64,000 nt of DNA from Mumia xiangluensis (GCF_010994095.1 NZ_WJYO01000001.1:930001-994000); one strand, 5' to 3'. Counted from the first letter of the stretch, positions 26,724-35,630 are shown. The notes: a model not told the origin generated them from the letters alone. Numbers and translations: made by a program.

Positions 26724-27401
26724 CTAGCGGGCGCGCTTGGAGAGGCGGTCGGGCTCGATGATGACGACCGAGCGCGGCTCGAGGCGGAGCCAACCGCGCA
26801 TCGCGAAGTCGGCGAGCGCCTTGTTGACGGTCTCGCGGGAGGCGCCGACCAGCTGGGCGAGCTCCTCCTGAGTGAGGTCGTGGTGCACGTGGATGCCGTC
26901 GTCAGCCTTGCGGCCGAAGCGCTGCGACAGGTCGATCAGCGCCTTCGCGACGCGGCCCGGGACGTCGGAGAAGACGAGGTCGGCGACGACGTCGTTGGTG
27001 CGACGCAGACGCGACGCGAGCTGGCCGAGGAGGGCCCGCGAGACGTTGGGGTGGTCGTTGAGCCACTTGGTGAGGTCGTCGTGGCTCAGGCTCGTGAGCT
27101 CCGAGTCGGTCACCGCGGTCGCGGTCGCCGAGCGCGGGCCCGGGTCGAACAGTGAGAGCTCACCGAACATCTGGCCGGGGCCGAGGATCGCGAGGAGGTT
27201 CTCACGGCCGTCAGCCGAGCTGCGCCCGAGCTTGATCTTGCCGTCGGCGACGATGTAGAGCTGGTCGCCTTCGTCGCCCTCGTGGAACAGCACGTCTCCG
27301 CGCCGCAGGCGCGTCGACGACATCTGCGAGCCGAGCGACTCGGCAGCCTCGTCGTCGAGGCCCGAGAAGAGCGGTGCCTGCCGAAGTACGTCGTTGTCCA
27401 C
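26724..27401 (-). CDS. crp: CRP/FNR-family global regulator
   Basis: The protein has 225 residues, the same length as M. tuberculosis CRP (Rv3676). It has the cyclic-nucleotide-binding domain (FGELSLFDPGPRSAT, the cAMP-pocket signature) and a C-terminal winged helix with LTQEELAQLVGASRETVNKALADF. GTG 27401 follows AAGGAG. It binds TGTGA-N6-TCACA-type sites; two good matches in this window are at 35144 and 53542. It diverges from nth, as in mycobacteria. Confidence 0.95.
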   Translation of the reverse strand: MDNDVLRQAPLFSGLDDEAAESLGSQMSSTRLRRGDVLFHEGDEGDQLYIVADGKIKLGRSSADGRENLLAILGPGQMFGELSLFDPGPRSATATAVTDSELTSLSHDDLTKWLNDHPNVSRALLGQLASRLRRTNDVVADLVFSDVPGRVAKALIDLSQRFGRKADDGIHVHHDLTQEELAQLVGASRETVNKALADFAMRGWLRLEPRSVVIIEPDRLSKRAR

Positions 27402-27512
27402 GGGTTCTCCTTGACCAAAGAAATAGTCACGCACGTCCAGTGTCCCTCATCCGGCCAACTCGGCGCCACCGACAGCGCCCTGCGTGTCCCCCGCGCCCCG
27501 TACGCTGGCTGC

Positions 27513-28283
27513 GTGCCGAAGACCACCGCCGGGCGCCCGTCCACCCCCCGCCGCAAGAAGCCCGCACTCCCCGAGGTTCCCGCTCCGGAGACGTCGGACG
27601 TGCGGCGCGCCCGCAAGATCGACCGCGTGCTCGCCGAGACCTACCCTGACGCCGACATCGAGCTGGACTTCGACGACGCCTTCCAGCTGCTCGTCGTCAC
27701 CGTCCTCTCGGCGCAGACGACCGACCGCCGGGTCAACAGCATCCGGCCTGCCCTGTTCTCGCGCTACCCGGACGCGCGTGCGCTCGCCGAGGCCGAGCCG
27801 GCCGTGGTCGAGGAGATCATCAAGCCCACCGGCTTCTTCCGTGCCAAGACCGAGCGCATCATCGCGCTCGCCACGGCGCTGGTGGACAACTTCGACGGCG
27901 AGGTGCCGCCGCGGATGGACGACCTCACGACCCTTCCCGGGGTGGGACGCAAGACGGCCAACGTCGTGCTCGGCAACGGCTTCGGCATCCCCGGGTTCCC
28001 GGTCGACACCCACGTCCAGCGCGTCGGCAGGCGCCTCGGGCTGCTCGACGCTGCTGCGCTCAAGGATCCGGTGCGTGCCGAGATGGTCCTCGACCGCCTC
28101 ATCGCCAAGAAGGACTGGACGCTCGCCAGCCAGCGGCTGATCTGGCACGGCCGGCGCTGCTGCCACGCGACCAAGCCGGCGTGCGGTGCGTGCTCGATCG
28201 CGCGGTGGTGCCCGTCGTACGGCGAGGGCCCGACCGATCCCGAGGTGGCGGCGAAGCTCCTCCGGACGGAGGGGCGGGCATGA
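27513..28283 (+). CDS. nth: Endonuclease III
   Basis: The protein has 256 residues and is a DNA glycosylase/AP lyase for oxidised pyrimidines. The HhH motif LPGVGRKTANVV holds catalytic Lys147, and Asp165 is in VDTHVQR. Four cysteines at 217, 224, 227 and 233 (C-x6-C-x2-C-x5-C) bind the [4Fe-4S] cluster. GTG 27513 gives an N-terminal Pro/Lys-rich extension of about 30 residues. Its stop overlaps the next gene (ATGA). Confidence 0.95.
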   Translation: MPKTTAGRPSTPRRKKPALPEVPAPETSDVRRARKIDRVLAETYPDADIELDFDDAFQLLVVTVLSAQTTDRRVNSIRPALFSRYPDARALAEAEPAVVEEIIKPTGFFRAKTERIIALATALVDNFDGEVPPRMDDLTTLPGVGRKTANVVLGNGFGIPGFPVDTHVQRVGRRLGLLDAAALKDPVRAEMVLDRLIAKKDWTLASQRLIWHGRRCCHATKPACGACSIARWCPSYGEGPTDPEVAAKLLRTEGRA

Positions 28284-28957
28284 GTCGTACGCCCGTGCCC
28301 GGCGCGGGTCGTGCCGGTGCACGGCGGCGCCTGGCGCTGCCCGTCCTGCTCCTCGGCGCTGTCCTGGCGCTGACCGCCTGCGGCGGCGACGACCTGGTGC
28401 CTGCCGACGGAGGAGGCCCGACGTCCGACGCCGCTGGCTCAAGCGTGGTCGACACCCCTGAGCTGCGGGCGCTGAAGGCCGACGCCGGCATCGAGGACTG
28501 CCCGCGGACGAGTCGACGGGGCGCGGTCGAGGGCGGCCTGCCGGGCGTCTATCTCGAGTGCCTCGGCGGAGGCGCGCCGGTCAGCCTGCCGGGTCTGCCC
28601 GCAACTCCGACGGTGATCAACGTCTGGGCAACGTGGTGCGGGCCGTGCCGCGACGAGCTCCCGCACCTCGCCCGGCTCCATGCCGAGGCCGGCGACGAGC
28701 TGGCAGTGCTCGGCATCAACTTCCGCGACCCCGACCCTGCGGGCGCGCTGGAGCTCGCGAAGGAGACCGGCGTGACCTATCCGCTGGTCTCCGACCCCGA
28801 GCAGTCCGTCGCCAAGGACCTCGGTGTCGTCGGCCTGCCGCAGACGGTGTTCGTGGATGCGGCCGGCGAGGTCGTCGCCACCGAGCGGGTTCCGATCACG
28901 TCGTACGATCAGCTGCGGTCGCTGGTCAAGGAACACCTCGGCGTCGACCTGGCATGA
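28280..28957 (+). CDS. TlpA/ResA-like thiol-disulfide lipoprotein
   Basis: The protein has 225 residues. The signal peptide ends in the lipobox LTACGG (Cys34), so it is predicted to be anchored on the outer face of the membrane. The thioredoxin fold has the active site WCGPC and the cis-Pro loop GLPQTVFV. It probably reduces or oxidises envelope protein thiols. It overlaps nth by 4 nt and corresponds to Rv3673c; MarP downstream has a conserved disulfide that is a possible client. Confidence 0.9.
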   Translation: MSRTPVPGAGRAGARRRLALPVLLLGAVLALTACGGDDLVPADGGGPTSDAAGSSVVDTPELRALKADAGIEDCPRTSRRGAVEGGLPGVYLECLGGGAPVSLPGLPATPTVINVWATWCGPCRDELPHLARLHAEAGDELAVLGINFRDPDPAGALELAKETGVTYPLVSDPEQSVAKDLGVVGLPQTVFVDAAGEVVATERVPITSYDQLRSLVKEHLGVDLA

Positions 28958-28967
28958 GGAGGTCCTG

Positions 28968-29690
28968 ATGGCGTACGACCGTGAGCTGGTCGCCGACGAC
29001 GCCCTGCCCGACTGGCTGCGCCCTGTCGCGGAGGTCGGCCGTCGCATCGACAGCCCGCGCTTCCTGTCGCCGTCGATGCCGGAGGCACCGGCGACCGCGC
29101 GGCCTGCAGCGGTCCTGGTGCTGTTCGGCGAGGGCGAGTCCGGCCCCGACCTGCTGCTCACCGAGCGCGCGCACGCGATGCGTTCCCATGCCGGGCAGAT
29201 CGCGTTCCCGGGGGGCGCGACCGACCCGGAGGACGGCGGCCCCGTGGCGACCGCGCTGCGCGAGGCCGAGGAAGAGGTCGGCCTCGACCCGGACGGGGTC
29301 GACGTGTTCGCATCGCTGCCGCGGCTGTGGCTCCCTCCGAGCAACTTCGCCGTGACGCCGGTCCTGGGGTGGTGGCGACGACCGTCCCCGGTGGGCGCGG
29401 TCGATCCGGCCGAGGTCGAGACCGTATTCCGCAGCCCGGTCGACGAGCTCACCGACCCGGCCAACCGCTTCTCCGTCTCGCACCCGTCGGGCTGGCTCGG
29501 ACCCGGGTTCGCCGTCAACGGCGACCTCATCCTGTGGGGTTTCACCGCCGGCATCGTGTCGCGCCTGTTCCGCGCCGCGGGTTGGGAGCGCCCGTGGGAC
29601 ACCGACCGAATCGTGCCCTACCCCGGCTCTGCGCGCGACCCGCTCGTCGAGGAGATCGAGACCGACGCCGCCCGCGGACGACGCCGATGA
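28968..29690 (+). CDS. NUDIX hydrolase, CoA pyrophosphatase type
   Basis: The protein has 240 residues. It has the upstream motif of CoA-type NUDIX enzymes (LTERAHAMRSHAGQIAFPGG) joined to the NUDIX box (TALREAEEEVGL). This class hydrolyses CoA or its oxidised or acylated forms. AGGAGG lies 5 nt before the ATG at 28968. The stop overlaps marP (ATGA). It corresponds to Rv3672c. Confidence 0.9.
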   Translation: MAYDRELVADDALPDWLRPVAEVGRRIDSPRFLSPSMPEAPATARPAAVLVLFGEGESGPDLLLTERAHAMRSHAGQIAFPGGATDPEDGGPVATALREAEEEVGLDPDGVDVFASLPRLWLPPSNFAVTPVLGWWRRPSPVGAVDPAEVETVFRSPVDELTDPANRFSVSHPSGWLGPGFAVNGDLILWGFTAGIVSRLFRAAGWERPWDTDRIVPYPGSARDPLVEEIETDAARGRRR

Positions 29691-30859
29691 CCCTCGTCGA
29701 CGTCGTCGTGGTGGTCGTCGTCATCTCGTACGCCGTCCTGGGCTATCTCCGCGGGTTCGTCGCCGGCGCTGCCGCGATGCTCGGTCTGCTGGCAGGCGGC
29801 GTCGTCGGACTCGTCGTGGCACCGCTGGTGCTCAGCCGCGTCGACCACGGGATCGGCCGCTCGCTGCTCGCGGTCGTGATCGTGCTGGTCATCGCGTCGG
29901 CCGGTCAGGCGATCGGCGCGCACCTCGGCAACGGTCTCCGCGAGCGCGTGACCCACCCGCCGGCACGTTCGCTCGACGCCGCCGGAGGGGTGGTGCTGAG
30001 TGCGACGGCCGCGCTGGTGGTCTGCTGGGCGCTCGGCTACGCGATCTCGGGTTCGCAGCTCCCGGGCGCGTCGACCGCGGTCCGGGGCTCCACGACGCTG
30101 GCAGCGGTCGACGCCGTGATGCCGCAGGGTGTCCGCTCGGCGCTGCACTCGTTCGACACGGTGGTCGACGCGACGCTCTTCCCGCGCTACCTCGAGCCCT
30201 TCGCCGACGAGACGATCGAGCCGGTCGAGGCCCCCGACCAGGCTGTGCTCGCGCGACCGGAGGTGCAGGCGGCGCGCCGCAGCGTCGCTCGCATCACCGG
30301 GTACGCCGAGTGTGACCGCGGCATCGAAGGCTCAGGTTTCGTCTTCGCCCCCGAGCGGGTGATGACGAACGCGCACGTGGTCGCGGGCGTCGACGACCCG
30401 ACGGTCACCGTGCGCGGCAAGAAGCTCGATGCGCGCGTCGTCTACTACGACCCCTCCCTCGACGTCGCCGTGCTGGAGGTGCCGGGGCTGCGCGCACGTG
30501 CGCTGTCGTTCGACCCCGAGGCCGAGCCGAGGGAGAGCGCGGCCGTGCTCGGCTTCCCCGAGAACGGGCCCTTCGACGCGCGTGCGGCGCGCATCCGATC
30601 GCAGCAGCGCCTGCGGAGCCCCGACATCTACGGCACCGCCGAGGTGGTTCGCGAGGTCTACTCGCTGCGGGCGCTCGTCCGGTCCGGCAACTCCGGCGGC
30701 CCGGTGATCTCCGAGCAGGGTCGCGTCCTCGGTGTCGTCTTCGCGGCGTCGATCTCGGACTCGTCCACGGGCTACGCGCTCACCGCGGACCAGGTCGGCG
30801 ACGCGGCCCGAGCGGGCGCGAAGGCCGACGACACGGTCAACACCGGCAGCTGTGCGTGA
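29687..30859 (+). CDS. marP: MarP-type membrane-anchored serine protease
   Basis: The protein has 390 residues, against 397 in M. tuberculosis MarP (Rv3671c). A CvpA-like N-terminal part has four membrane helices within residues 1-130. The periplasmic chymotrypsin-like domain has the triad His230 (TNAHVVAG), Asp259 (SLDVAVLEV) and Ser336 (SGNSGGPV). Cys209 and Cys389 match the disulfide that activates MarP on oxidation. MarP protects mycobacteria against acid and oxidative stress. It ends the overlapping series from nth. Confidence 0.93.
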   Translation: MTLVDVVVVVVVISYAVLGYLRGFVAGAAAMLGLLAGGVVGLVVAPLVLSRVDHGIGRSLLAVVIVLVIASAGQAIGAHLGNGLRERVTHPPARSLDAAGGVVLSATAALVVCWALGYAISGSQLPGASTAVRGSTTLAAVDAVMPQGVRSALHSFDTVVDATLFPRYLEPFADETIEPVEAPDQAVLARPEVQAARRSVARITGYAECDRGIEGSGFVFAPERVMTNAHVVAGVDDPTVTVRGKKLDARVVYYDPSLDVAVLEVPGLRARALSFDPEAEPRESAAVLGFPENGPFDARAARIRSQQRLRSPDIYGTAEVVREVYSLRALVRSGNSGGPVISEQGRVLGVVFAASISDSSTGYALTADQVGDAARAGAKADDTVNTGSCA

Positions 30860-30969
30860 CGACGGTGTGAGTGCAGCCACATCCTCGCGGGCCTCCTGGG
30901 ACGCGGATTTCGTTCCTGCCGACAGTCACCGCAATAATGGCGCGGTCCGTCCGTCGCCGAAGGAGTCCT

Positions 30970-31419
30970 GTGAAGCCCCGCCTGCTCGCTGCCGCTGTCC
31001 TCCTGATGCTGAGCGTCTCTGCGTGCGGCGGCGAGAACACCGACGGCGATGCCCCAGACGAGTCCTCGCAGTCGACCCAGTCGACCAAGGTGGGATCCCT
31101 CGGGTCCAAGGAGGCCGACAAGATCGCCACCGAGTCCGCCTCCCGCATCGTCGTGCTGTGGGCGCGCCCCGACGTGAAGATCGAGGACTGGGCGGCTGAG
31201 CTGCGACCCGCGATGTCCACCGTCGGCGTCTCGACGCTGTCGTTCATGGATCCGTCGATCCTCGAGCCCGCGAAGCCGGAGGGCGATGCACGGGTGCTGA
31301 GCGGGTCCGACGCCCACGCCCGCGTCGCGGTGCCGACGACCGCCGGCGAGTACCTCGTCACGATGAGTCGCGACGCCAGTGGCACCGCGTGGCTGGTGGA
31401 CCGCGTCGTCAGCCCGTGA
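30970..31419 (+). CDS. Small lipoprotein, unknown function
   Basis: The protein has 149 residues. Its signal peptide ends in the lipobox SVSACGG, followed by an acidic Ser/Thr/Gln linker and a compact C-terminal domain with no recognised motif. GTG 30970 follows AGGAG at 5-nt spacing. It lies 110 nt after marP and 28 nt before the next membrane protein gene, with which it may be co-transcribed. Confidence 0.75.
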   Translation: MKPRLLAAAVLLMLSVSACGGENTDGDAPDESSQSTQSTKVGSLGSKEADKIATESASRIVVLWARPDVKIEDWAAELRPAMSTVGVSTLSFMDPSILEPAKPEGDARVLSGSDAHARVAVPTTAGEYLVTMSRDASGTAWLVDRVVSP

Positions 31420-31447
31420 CGGCCCCGGCGCGCAATAGGCTGCGGCC

Positions 31448-32269
31448 ATGCGTGCCGTCGTCTCCTGCCTGATCGGGATCCTCTCCCTCGTCGCGACCGC
31501 GGTCGCGCTGCCCGGTCTGTGGTTCGAGCGGAACGTCGTCAGCGAGTCGGGGTTCGTGGAGCTCGCCGGACCCCTGGGTGATGATCCAGAGTTCCGCGAG
31601 GCGCTCGCCGACACCGTCGCGGACGGCGTCATCGCCCGCGCGGGTCTCGACGGTGTCGCCGGACGGGTCGCCGAACCCGTCGTGCACAGCGTCGCCGACT
31701 CGATGACGGACCTTCCGGGCTTCAGCGCGGCATGGACGCAGGCCAACGTCCTCACCCACCGCATCAACGTCACTGACATCCCTCCTGCGGAGCTCGACGG
31801 GCGCCTCGGGGTCGACCTGACGCCGATGGTCGACCTGGTCGTGGGCACGGTCAACGACCGGCTCGGCACCCAGCTGAGCGCACCAGGCGACCTGGTGGTC
31901 GCGGTCGGCACGCCGGAGCAGCGTGACCGGCTCGACCGGGTGAGGGAGTGGTCCTCCTGGTCGTTGCCGCTGCTCGTGATCGGCGTCGCTCTCGCAGTCG
32001 TCAGCATCCTGATCGCCCGCCGGCGCCTCACCGCGCTCGCGTGGCTGGGTGGCGGCCTGATCGCCGTCGCTGTCGCGGAGGCCGTGGTCGTCATCACCGG
32101 CGGGGACTGGCTCGTCGGTGAGGTCGCCAGTCGTACGGGCTATGGCCAGGCGCTCGCCGAGCGCCTCCACGACGCCGCCCTGGCGTCGTTCGGGACGTGG
32201 CTGATCGCCGTCGGTGTGGCGGGAGCGTTGGCCGTGATCGTCGGGTTGGTGGCGCGGATCAGGGCTTGA
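31448..32269 (+). CDS. Membrane protein with large extracytoplasmic loop
   Basis: The protein has 273 residues: one N-terminal helix (residues 5-25), a soluble loop to about residue 175, then three helices (about 177-195, 200-220 and 245-268). I recognise no family motif. It lies in the position between marP and the DUF1469 gene and ends by overlapping the latter by 11 nt on the opposite strand. Confidence 0.65.
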   Translation: MRAVVSCLIGILSLVATAVALPGLWFERNVVSESGFVELAGPLGDDPEFREALADTVADGVIARAGLDGVAGRVAEPVVHSVADSMTDLPGFSAAWTQANVLTHRINVTDIPPAELDGRLGVDLTPMVDLVVGTVNDRLGTQLSAPGDLVVAVGTPEQRDRLDRVREWSSWSLPLLVIGVALAVVSILIARRRLTALAWLGGGLIAVAVAEAVVVITGGDWLVGEVASRTGYGQALAERLHDAALASFGTWLIAVGVAGALAVIVGLVARIRA

Positions 32270-32771
32270 CGTGCTTGCCGGCGCCCTGCTTGGCGGCGGT
32301 GACGGATGCGGTCGCCGACGGGGGCAGGGTGATCTCCGTGCCGGCGTCGCTGTGTCCCTTGAGGGCCGCGGGGATCTCCTGGACGGTCGCGATCGTCTTC
32401 TCGGGTGCCTTGATCCGCTTGAGGAACCGGATCCCGAGGAGCGCGCAGATCAGGACGACCAGGATCCACACGCCGGTCATGACCAGGAAGCCCCAGGTGA
32501 ACGCGAGCGGGACCGCGCGGTCGAAGATCCAGGCGAAGAAGAACCCGCCGGCCATCGACAGCATCGTGATCACGAACAGCAGCAGCACGGCGACCGCGAC
32601 GAGGAGACCGGCACCCACCGCACCCGACTTCGCGCTGACACGCAGCTCGGACTTCGCCAGCGCGATCTCGCTGCGCACCAGCGTCGACATGTCGCGGCTG
32701 ATGTCGGAGACGAGCCGGCCGATGGTGGGCTCGGCGTCGTCCGCGGGTCCTGTGGCTCCTGGGTGTGACAT
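32259..32771 (-). CDS. DUF1469 / phage-holin-like membrane protein
   Basis: The protein has 170 residues with an N-terminal amphipathic segment (LVSDISRDMSTLVRSEIALAKSEL), typical of the DUF1469 family, and two membrane helices (about residues 52-77 and 85-113). The family is called holin-like from distant similarity only and is chromosomal. It corresponds to Rv3669, upstream of acs. GAGGAG precedes the ATG at 32771. Confidence 0.82.
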   Translation of the reverse strand: MSHPGATGPADDAEPTIGRLVSDISRDMSTLVRSEIALAKSELRVSAKSGAVGAGLLVAVAVLLLFVITMLSMAGGFFFAWIFDRAVPLAFTWGFLVMTGVWILVVLICALLGIRFLKRIKAPEKTIATVQEIPAALKGHSDAGTEITLPPSATASVTAAKQGAGKHVKP

Positions 32772-32858
32772 CACGACTCCTCGGCGCTGCAGTGCGGTCG
32801 GCACGAGCCTAGGGGATCGGGCCTCGCCGAGGTGATCGGCCCGCCGTGCGCGCGGGGC

Positions 32859-32908
32859 CGGACGTCATCCGGACGGTGGGTCGGAACCCTGGACGCGGAT
32901 GACGTCCG
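32859..32908. terminator. Perfect 12-bp inverted repeat downstream of acs
   Basis: CGGACGTCATCC (32859-32870) and GGATGACGTCCG (32897-32908) are exact inverted copies with a 26-nt loop. It lies between the acs stop and the DUF1469 start on the minus strand. A terminator is likely; no T-run is seen, and the arms could also be an operator pair. Confidence 0.5.
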
Positions 32909-32936
32909 ACACCGCCGCGAGCGCGGCGCGGGCTGG

Positions 32937-34907
32937 TCAGTCCTCGGAGGAGGAGTCCATCCCGGTCTTGATCTGGTCCATCACGCCGGAGTCGGCGAGC
33001 GTGGTCACGTCGCCGACCTGGCGGTTCTCGGCGACGTCGCGGAGCAGGCGGCGCATGATCTTGCCCGATCGGGTCTTGGGCAGCTCGGCCACCACCATGA
33101 TCGACTTCGGCTTCGCGATCGCCCCGATCTCCTTCGCGACGTGCGCGCGCAGGTCGGCGACGATCTCCTCACCGCCGTCGCCTGCCGACTCGCGCAGGAT
33201 GACGAAGGCGACGACCGCCTGACCCGTTGTGTCGTCGGCGGCCCCCACGACCGCCGCCTCGGCGACCTTCGGGTGCGACACCAGGGCCGACTCGATCTCG
33301 GTCGTCGACAGCCGGTGGCCGGACACGTTCATCACGTCGTCGACCCGGCCGAGGAGCCAGATGTCGCCGTCCTCGTCCTTCTTGGCGCCGTCGCCGGCGA
33401 AGTAGATCCCCTCGAAGCGCGACCAGTACGTGTCGATGAACCGCTGGTCGTCACCCCACAGGGTGCGCAGCATCGACGGCCACGGCTCGGTGAGGACGAG
33501 GTAGCCGCCCGACCCGTTCGGGACCGGCTCGGCCTCGTCGTTGACGACGTCGGCGCTGATGCCGGGGATCGGCGTCATCGCTGAGCCGGGCTTGGCGGCG
33601 GTCACGCCCGGGAGCGGGGAGATCATGATCGCGCCGGTCTCGGTCTGCCACCACGTGTCGACGACGGGCGTACGGCCGCCGCCGATCGTCTCGCGGTACC
33701 AGACGTACGCCTCGGGGTTGATCGGCTCGCCAACCGAGCCGAGGACGCGCAGGGTCGACAGGTCGTACTCGGCGGGGATCTCGGCGCCCCACTTCATGAA
33801 CGTGCGGATCGCCGTCGGCGCGGTGTAGAAGATCGTGACGCCGTAATTCTGGATGATCTCCCACCAGCGGCCCTTGTGCGGGCTGTCGGGCGTCCCCTCG
33901 TACAGGACCTGCGTCGCGCCGTTGGCCAGCGGTCCGTACACGATGTAGGAGTGGCCGGTGACCCAGCCGATGTCGGCGGTGCACCAGTAGACGTCGGTCT
34001 CGGGCTTGAGGTCGAAGACCGCCGAGTGCGTCCACGCCGCCTGCGTCAGGTAGCCGCCGGTGGTGTGCAGGATGCCCTTCGGCTTGCCCGTCGTGCCGGA
34101 CGTGTACATGACGTACAGCGGGTGCTCGGCAGGGAACGCCTTGGGCTTGTGGTCGGTGGAGGACTCGTCGACGACCTCGTGCCACCAGACGTCGACGTCG
34201 GTGTTCCAGGCGACGTCCTGGCCGGTACGGCGCACGACGAGGACGTTCTCGACCAGACCGGACTGCTCGGCCTCGACCTTGGCGACGGCCTCGTCGACCG
34301 CCGGCTTGAGCGCGGACGGTGCGCCGCGTCGGTAGCCACCGTCGGCGGTGATGACGAGCTTGGCGCCGCAGTCGACGATGCGGCTCGCCAGCGCGTCGGC
34401 GGAGAAGCCGCCGAACACGACGGTGTGGACGGCGCCGATGCGGGCGCACGCGAGCATCGAGACCACGGCCTCGGGGATCATCGGCATGTAGATCGCGACG
34501 CGGTCGCCGGCCTCGACGCCGAGCTCCTCGATCGCGTTCGCCGCCTTGCTCACCTCGTCCTGCAGCTCGGCGTACGTGAGGGTCCGGGTGTCGTCCGCGG
34601 GCTCGCCGACCCAGTGGAACGCGACCTTGTCGCCCCGGCCTGCCTCGACGTGGCGGTCGACGCAGTTGTACGAGGCGTTCAGCGTGCCGTCGGCGAACCA
34701 CTTCGCGAACGGTGGCGTGGACCAGTCCAGGACTTCGGTGAACGGCTTGTCCCAGTCGAGCCTCCGCGCAGCGTCCGCCCAGAAGGCGAGCCGGTCCTCG
34801 GACGCGACCGCGTACGTCTCGGCCGTCGCGTTGGCGTTCGCCGCGAGGTCGGCGGGTGGCTCGAAGCGGCGGTTCTCGTGCAACAGGTTGGACAGCGACT
34901 TTCCCAC
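32937..34907 (-). CDS. acs: Acetyl-CoA synthetase
   Basis: The protein has 656 residues and makes acetyl-CoA from acetate, ATP and CoA. It shows YTSGTTGKPKG (P-loop), WWQTETG, and the C-terminal PKTRSGKIMRR with the lysine that is reversibly acetylated in this family. GTG 34907 follows AGGAAGTG and gives the family N-terminus VGKSLSNLL. A CRP-like palindrome lies 237 nt upstream. It corresponds to Rv3667. Confidence 0.96.
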   Translation of the reverse strand: MGKSLSNLLHENRRFEPPADLAANANATAETYAVASEDRLAFWADAARRLDWDKPFTEVLDWSTPPFAKWFADGTLNASYNCVDRHVEAGRGDKVAFHWVGEPADDTRTLTYAELQDEVSKAANAIEELGVEAGDRVAIYMPMIPEAVVSMLACARIGAVHTVVFGGFSADALASRIVDCGAKLVITADGGYRRGAPSALKPAVDEAVAKVEAEQSGLVENVLVVRRTGQDVAWNTDVDVWWHEVVDESSTDHKPKAFPAEHPLYVMYTSGTTGKPKGILHTTGGYLTQAAWTHSAVFDLKPETDVYWCTADIGWVTGHSYIVYGPLANGATQVLYEGTPDSPHKGRWWEIIQNYGVTIFYTAPTAIRTFMKWGAEIPAEYDLSTLRVLGSVGEPINPEAYVWYRETIGGGRTPVVDTWWQTETGAIMISPLPGVTAAKPGSAMTPIPGISADVVNDEAEPVPNGSGGYLVLTEPWPSMLRTLWGDDQRFIDTYWSRFEGIYFAGDGAKKDEDGDIWLLGRVDDVMNVSGHRLSTTEIESALVSHPKVAEAAVVGAADDTTGQAVVAFVILRESAGDGGEEIVADLRAHVAKEIGAIAKPKSIMVVAELPKTRSGKIMRRLLRDVAENRQVGDVTTLADSGVMDQIKTGMDSSSED

Positions 34908-35267
34908 GGCACTTCCTCTGGTCTCGACAGCGTTCCGCCGACCATTGTGCCCCCGGTCACACCTGGCGCTCGCGTCGGTGCATCGGTGTTCGACAAACGG
35001 CACCGATCCTGCGACCGGCGGCGGGTGCGTACGGCGTCCGCGCGGCAGTCGAGCGGGCTCGGGCGCTTGTGACCGGGTTCACGGGCGGGGCGGCGGAACC
35101 GCGCTGTTACCTTCCTGAAATCTCAGCGATCGGCGGATCTTCACGTGACCTACGTCACGGGGAGGGCAGGGGTAGGACGGCGGCGTGCGGGGGGCTAGGA
35201 TGACGCGCACCGGGGGCGGTAGAACAACATGGTCGTTCGGGCGACCCACGACGAAGAAGAGAGCAAC
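34908..35267. other. 360-nt divergent intergenic region, acs / small gene
   Basis: This is one of the two longest gaps in the window (the other, at 43385-43708, holds the candidate RNA). It contains a CRP-like palindrome at 35144-35159 and a -10-like TAGGAT at 35196-35201 for the rightward gene. The acs-proximal 200 nt show no clear motif. An ATG at 35229 is in frame with the rightward gene, but its codons are unlike the local usage. Confidence 0.6.
35144..35159. promoter_or_regulatory. CRP-like operator between acs and 35268 gene
   Basis: CGTGACCTACGTCACG has the symmetric arms CGTGA and TCACG around 6 bp, fitting the actinobacterial CRP pattern (T/C)GTGA-N6-TCAC(A/G). It is about 57 nt upstream of the start predicted from the TAGGAT -10 at 35196, a usual activator distance, and 237 nt from acs. 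Confidence 0.6.
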
Positions 35268-35621
35268 GTGACCGCGTATCCCGGTTGGCAGATCATCCAC
35301 GAGGCCACCACGAAGGGCCCTTCGTCCATGCGGCGCATCGTGATCTTCAGCCATCGTGGCGGCGCGCGCCTGCGACTGACGAGCGACTACCGCGGCGACG
35401 TCGCGACGACCGTCGCCGAGGCCTGGTCCTCCATCGGCTGGGTCGAGGCCCACCGCAACGTCGACAACCAGCTGTTCCGCAGCAGCACGCCCAACGAGGC
35501 TGCTCTCGTCGACACCCTCGATCGTCTCCTCATCGAGGTCTTCCGGCTCGCGAGCCAGATCGTCGTGGGGCCGACCCCGACGCCTGCCGCGACGTCGGCG
35601 TTCAGCGAGATGATGCGCTAG
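35268..35621 (+). CDS. Conserved-looking small protein, unknown function
   Basis: From GTG 35268 the protein has 117 residues (VTAYPGWQII...). There is no signal peptide or membrane segment; the pattern suggests a small alpha/beta protein followed by a Pro/Thr linker. I recognise no family. GAAGAGAG precedes the chosen start, and upstream codons from ATG 35229 look non-coding. A CRP-like site upstream suggests carbon- or cAMP-linked control. Confidence 0.6.
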   Translation: MTAYPGWQIIHEATTKGPSSMRRIVIFSHRGGARLRLTSDYRGDVATTVAEAWSSIGWVEAHRNVDNQLFRSSTPNEAALVDTLDRLLIEVFRLASQIVVGPTPTPAATSAFSEMMR

Positions 35622-35630
35622 CTCGACCCA

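Noticed and set aside
26536-26793. N-terminal extension of the DUF559-like protein through the repeat array
   Set aside because: The extension consists of repeated RVTAPAS and RVAAPAP units and crosses into the crp coding region; it has no ribosome site and is the array translated.
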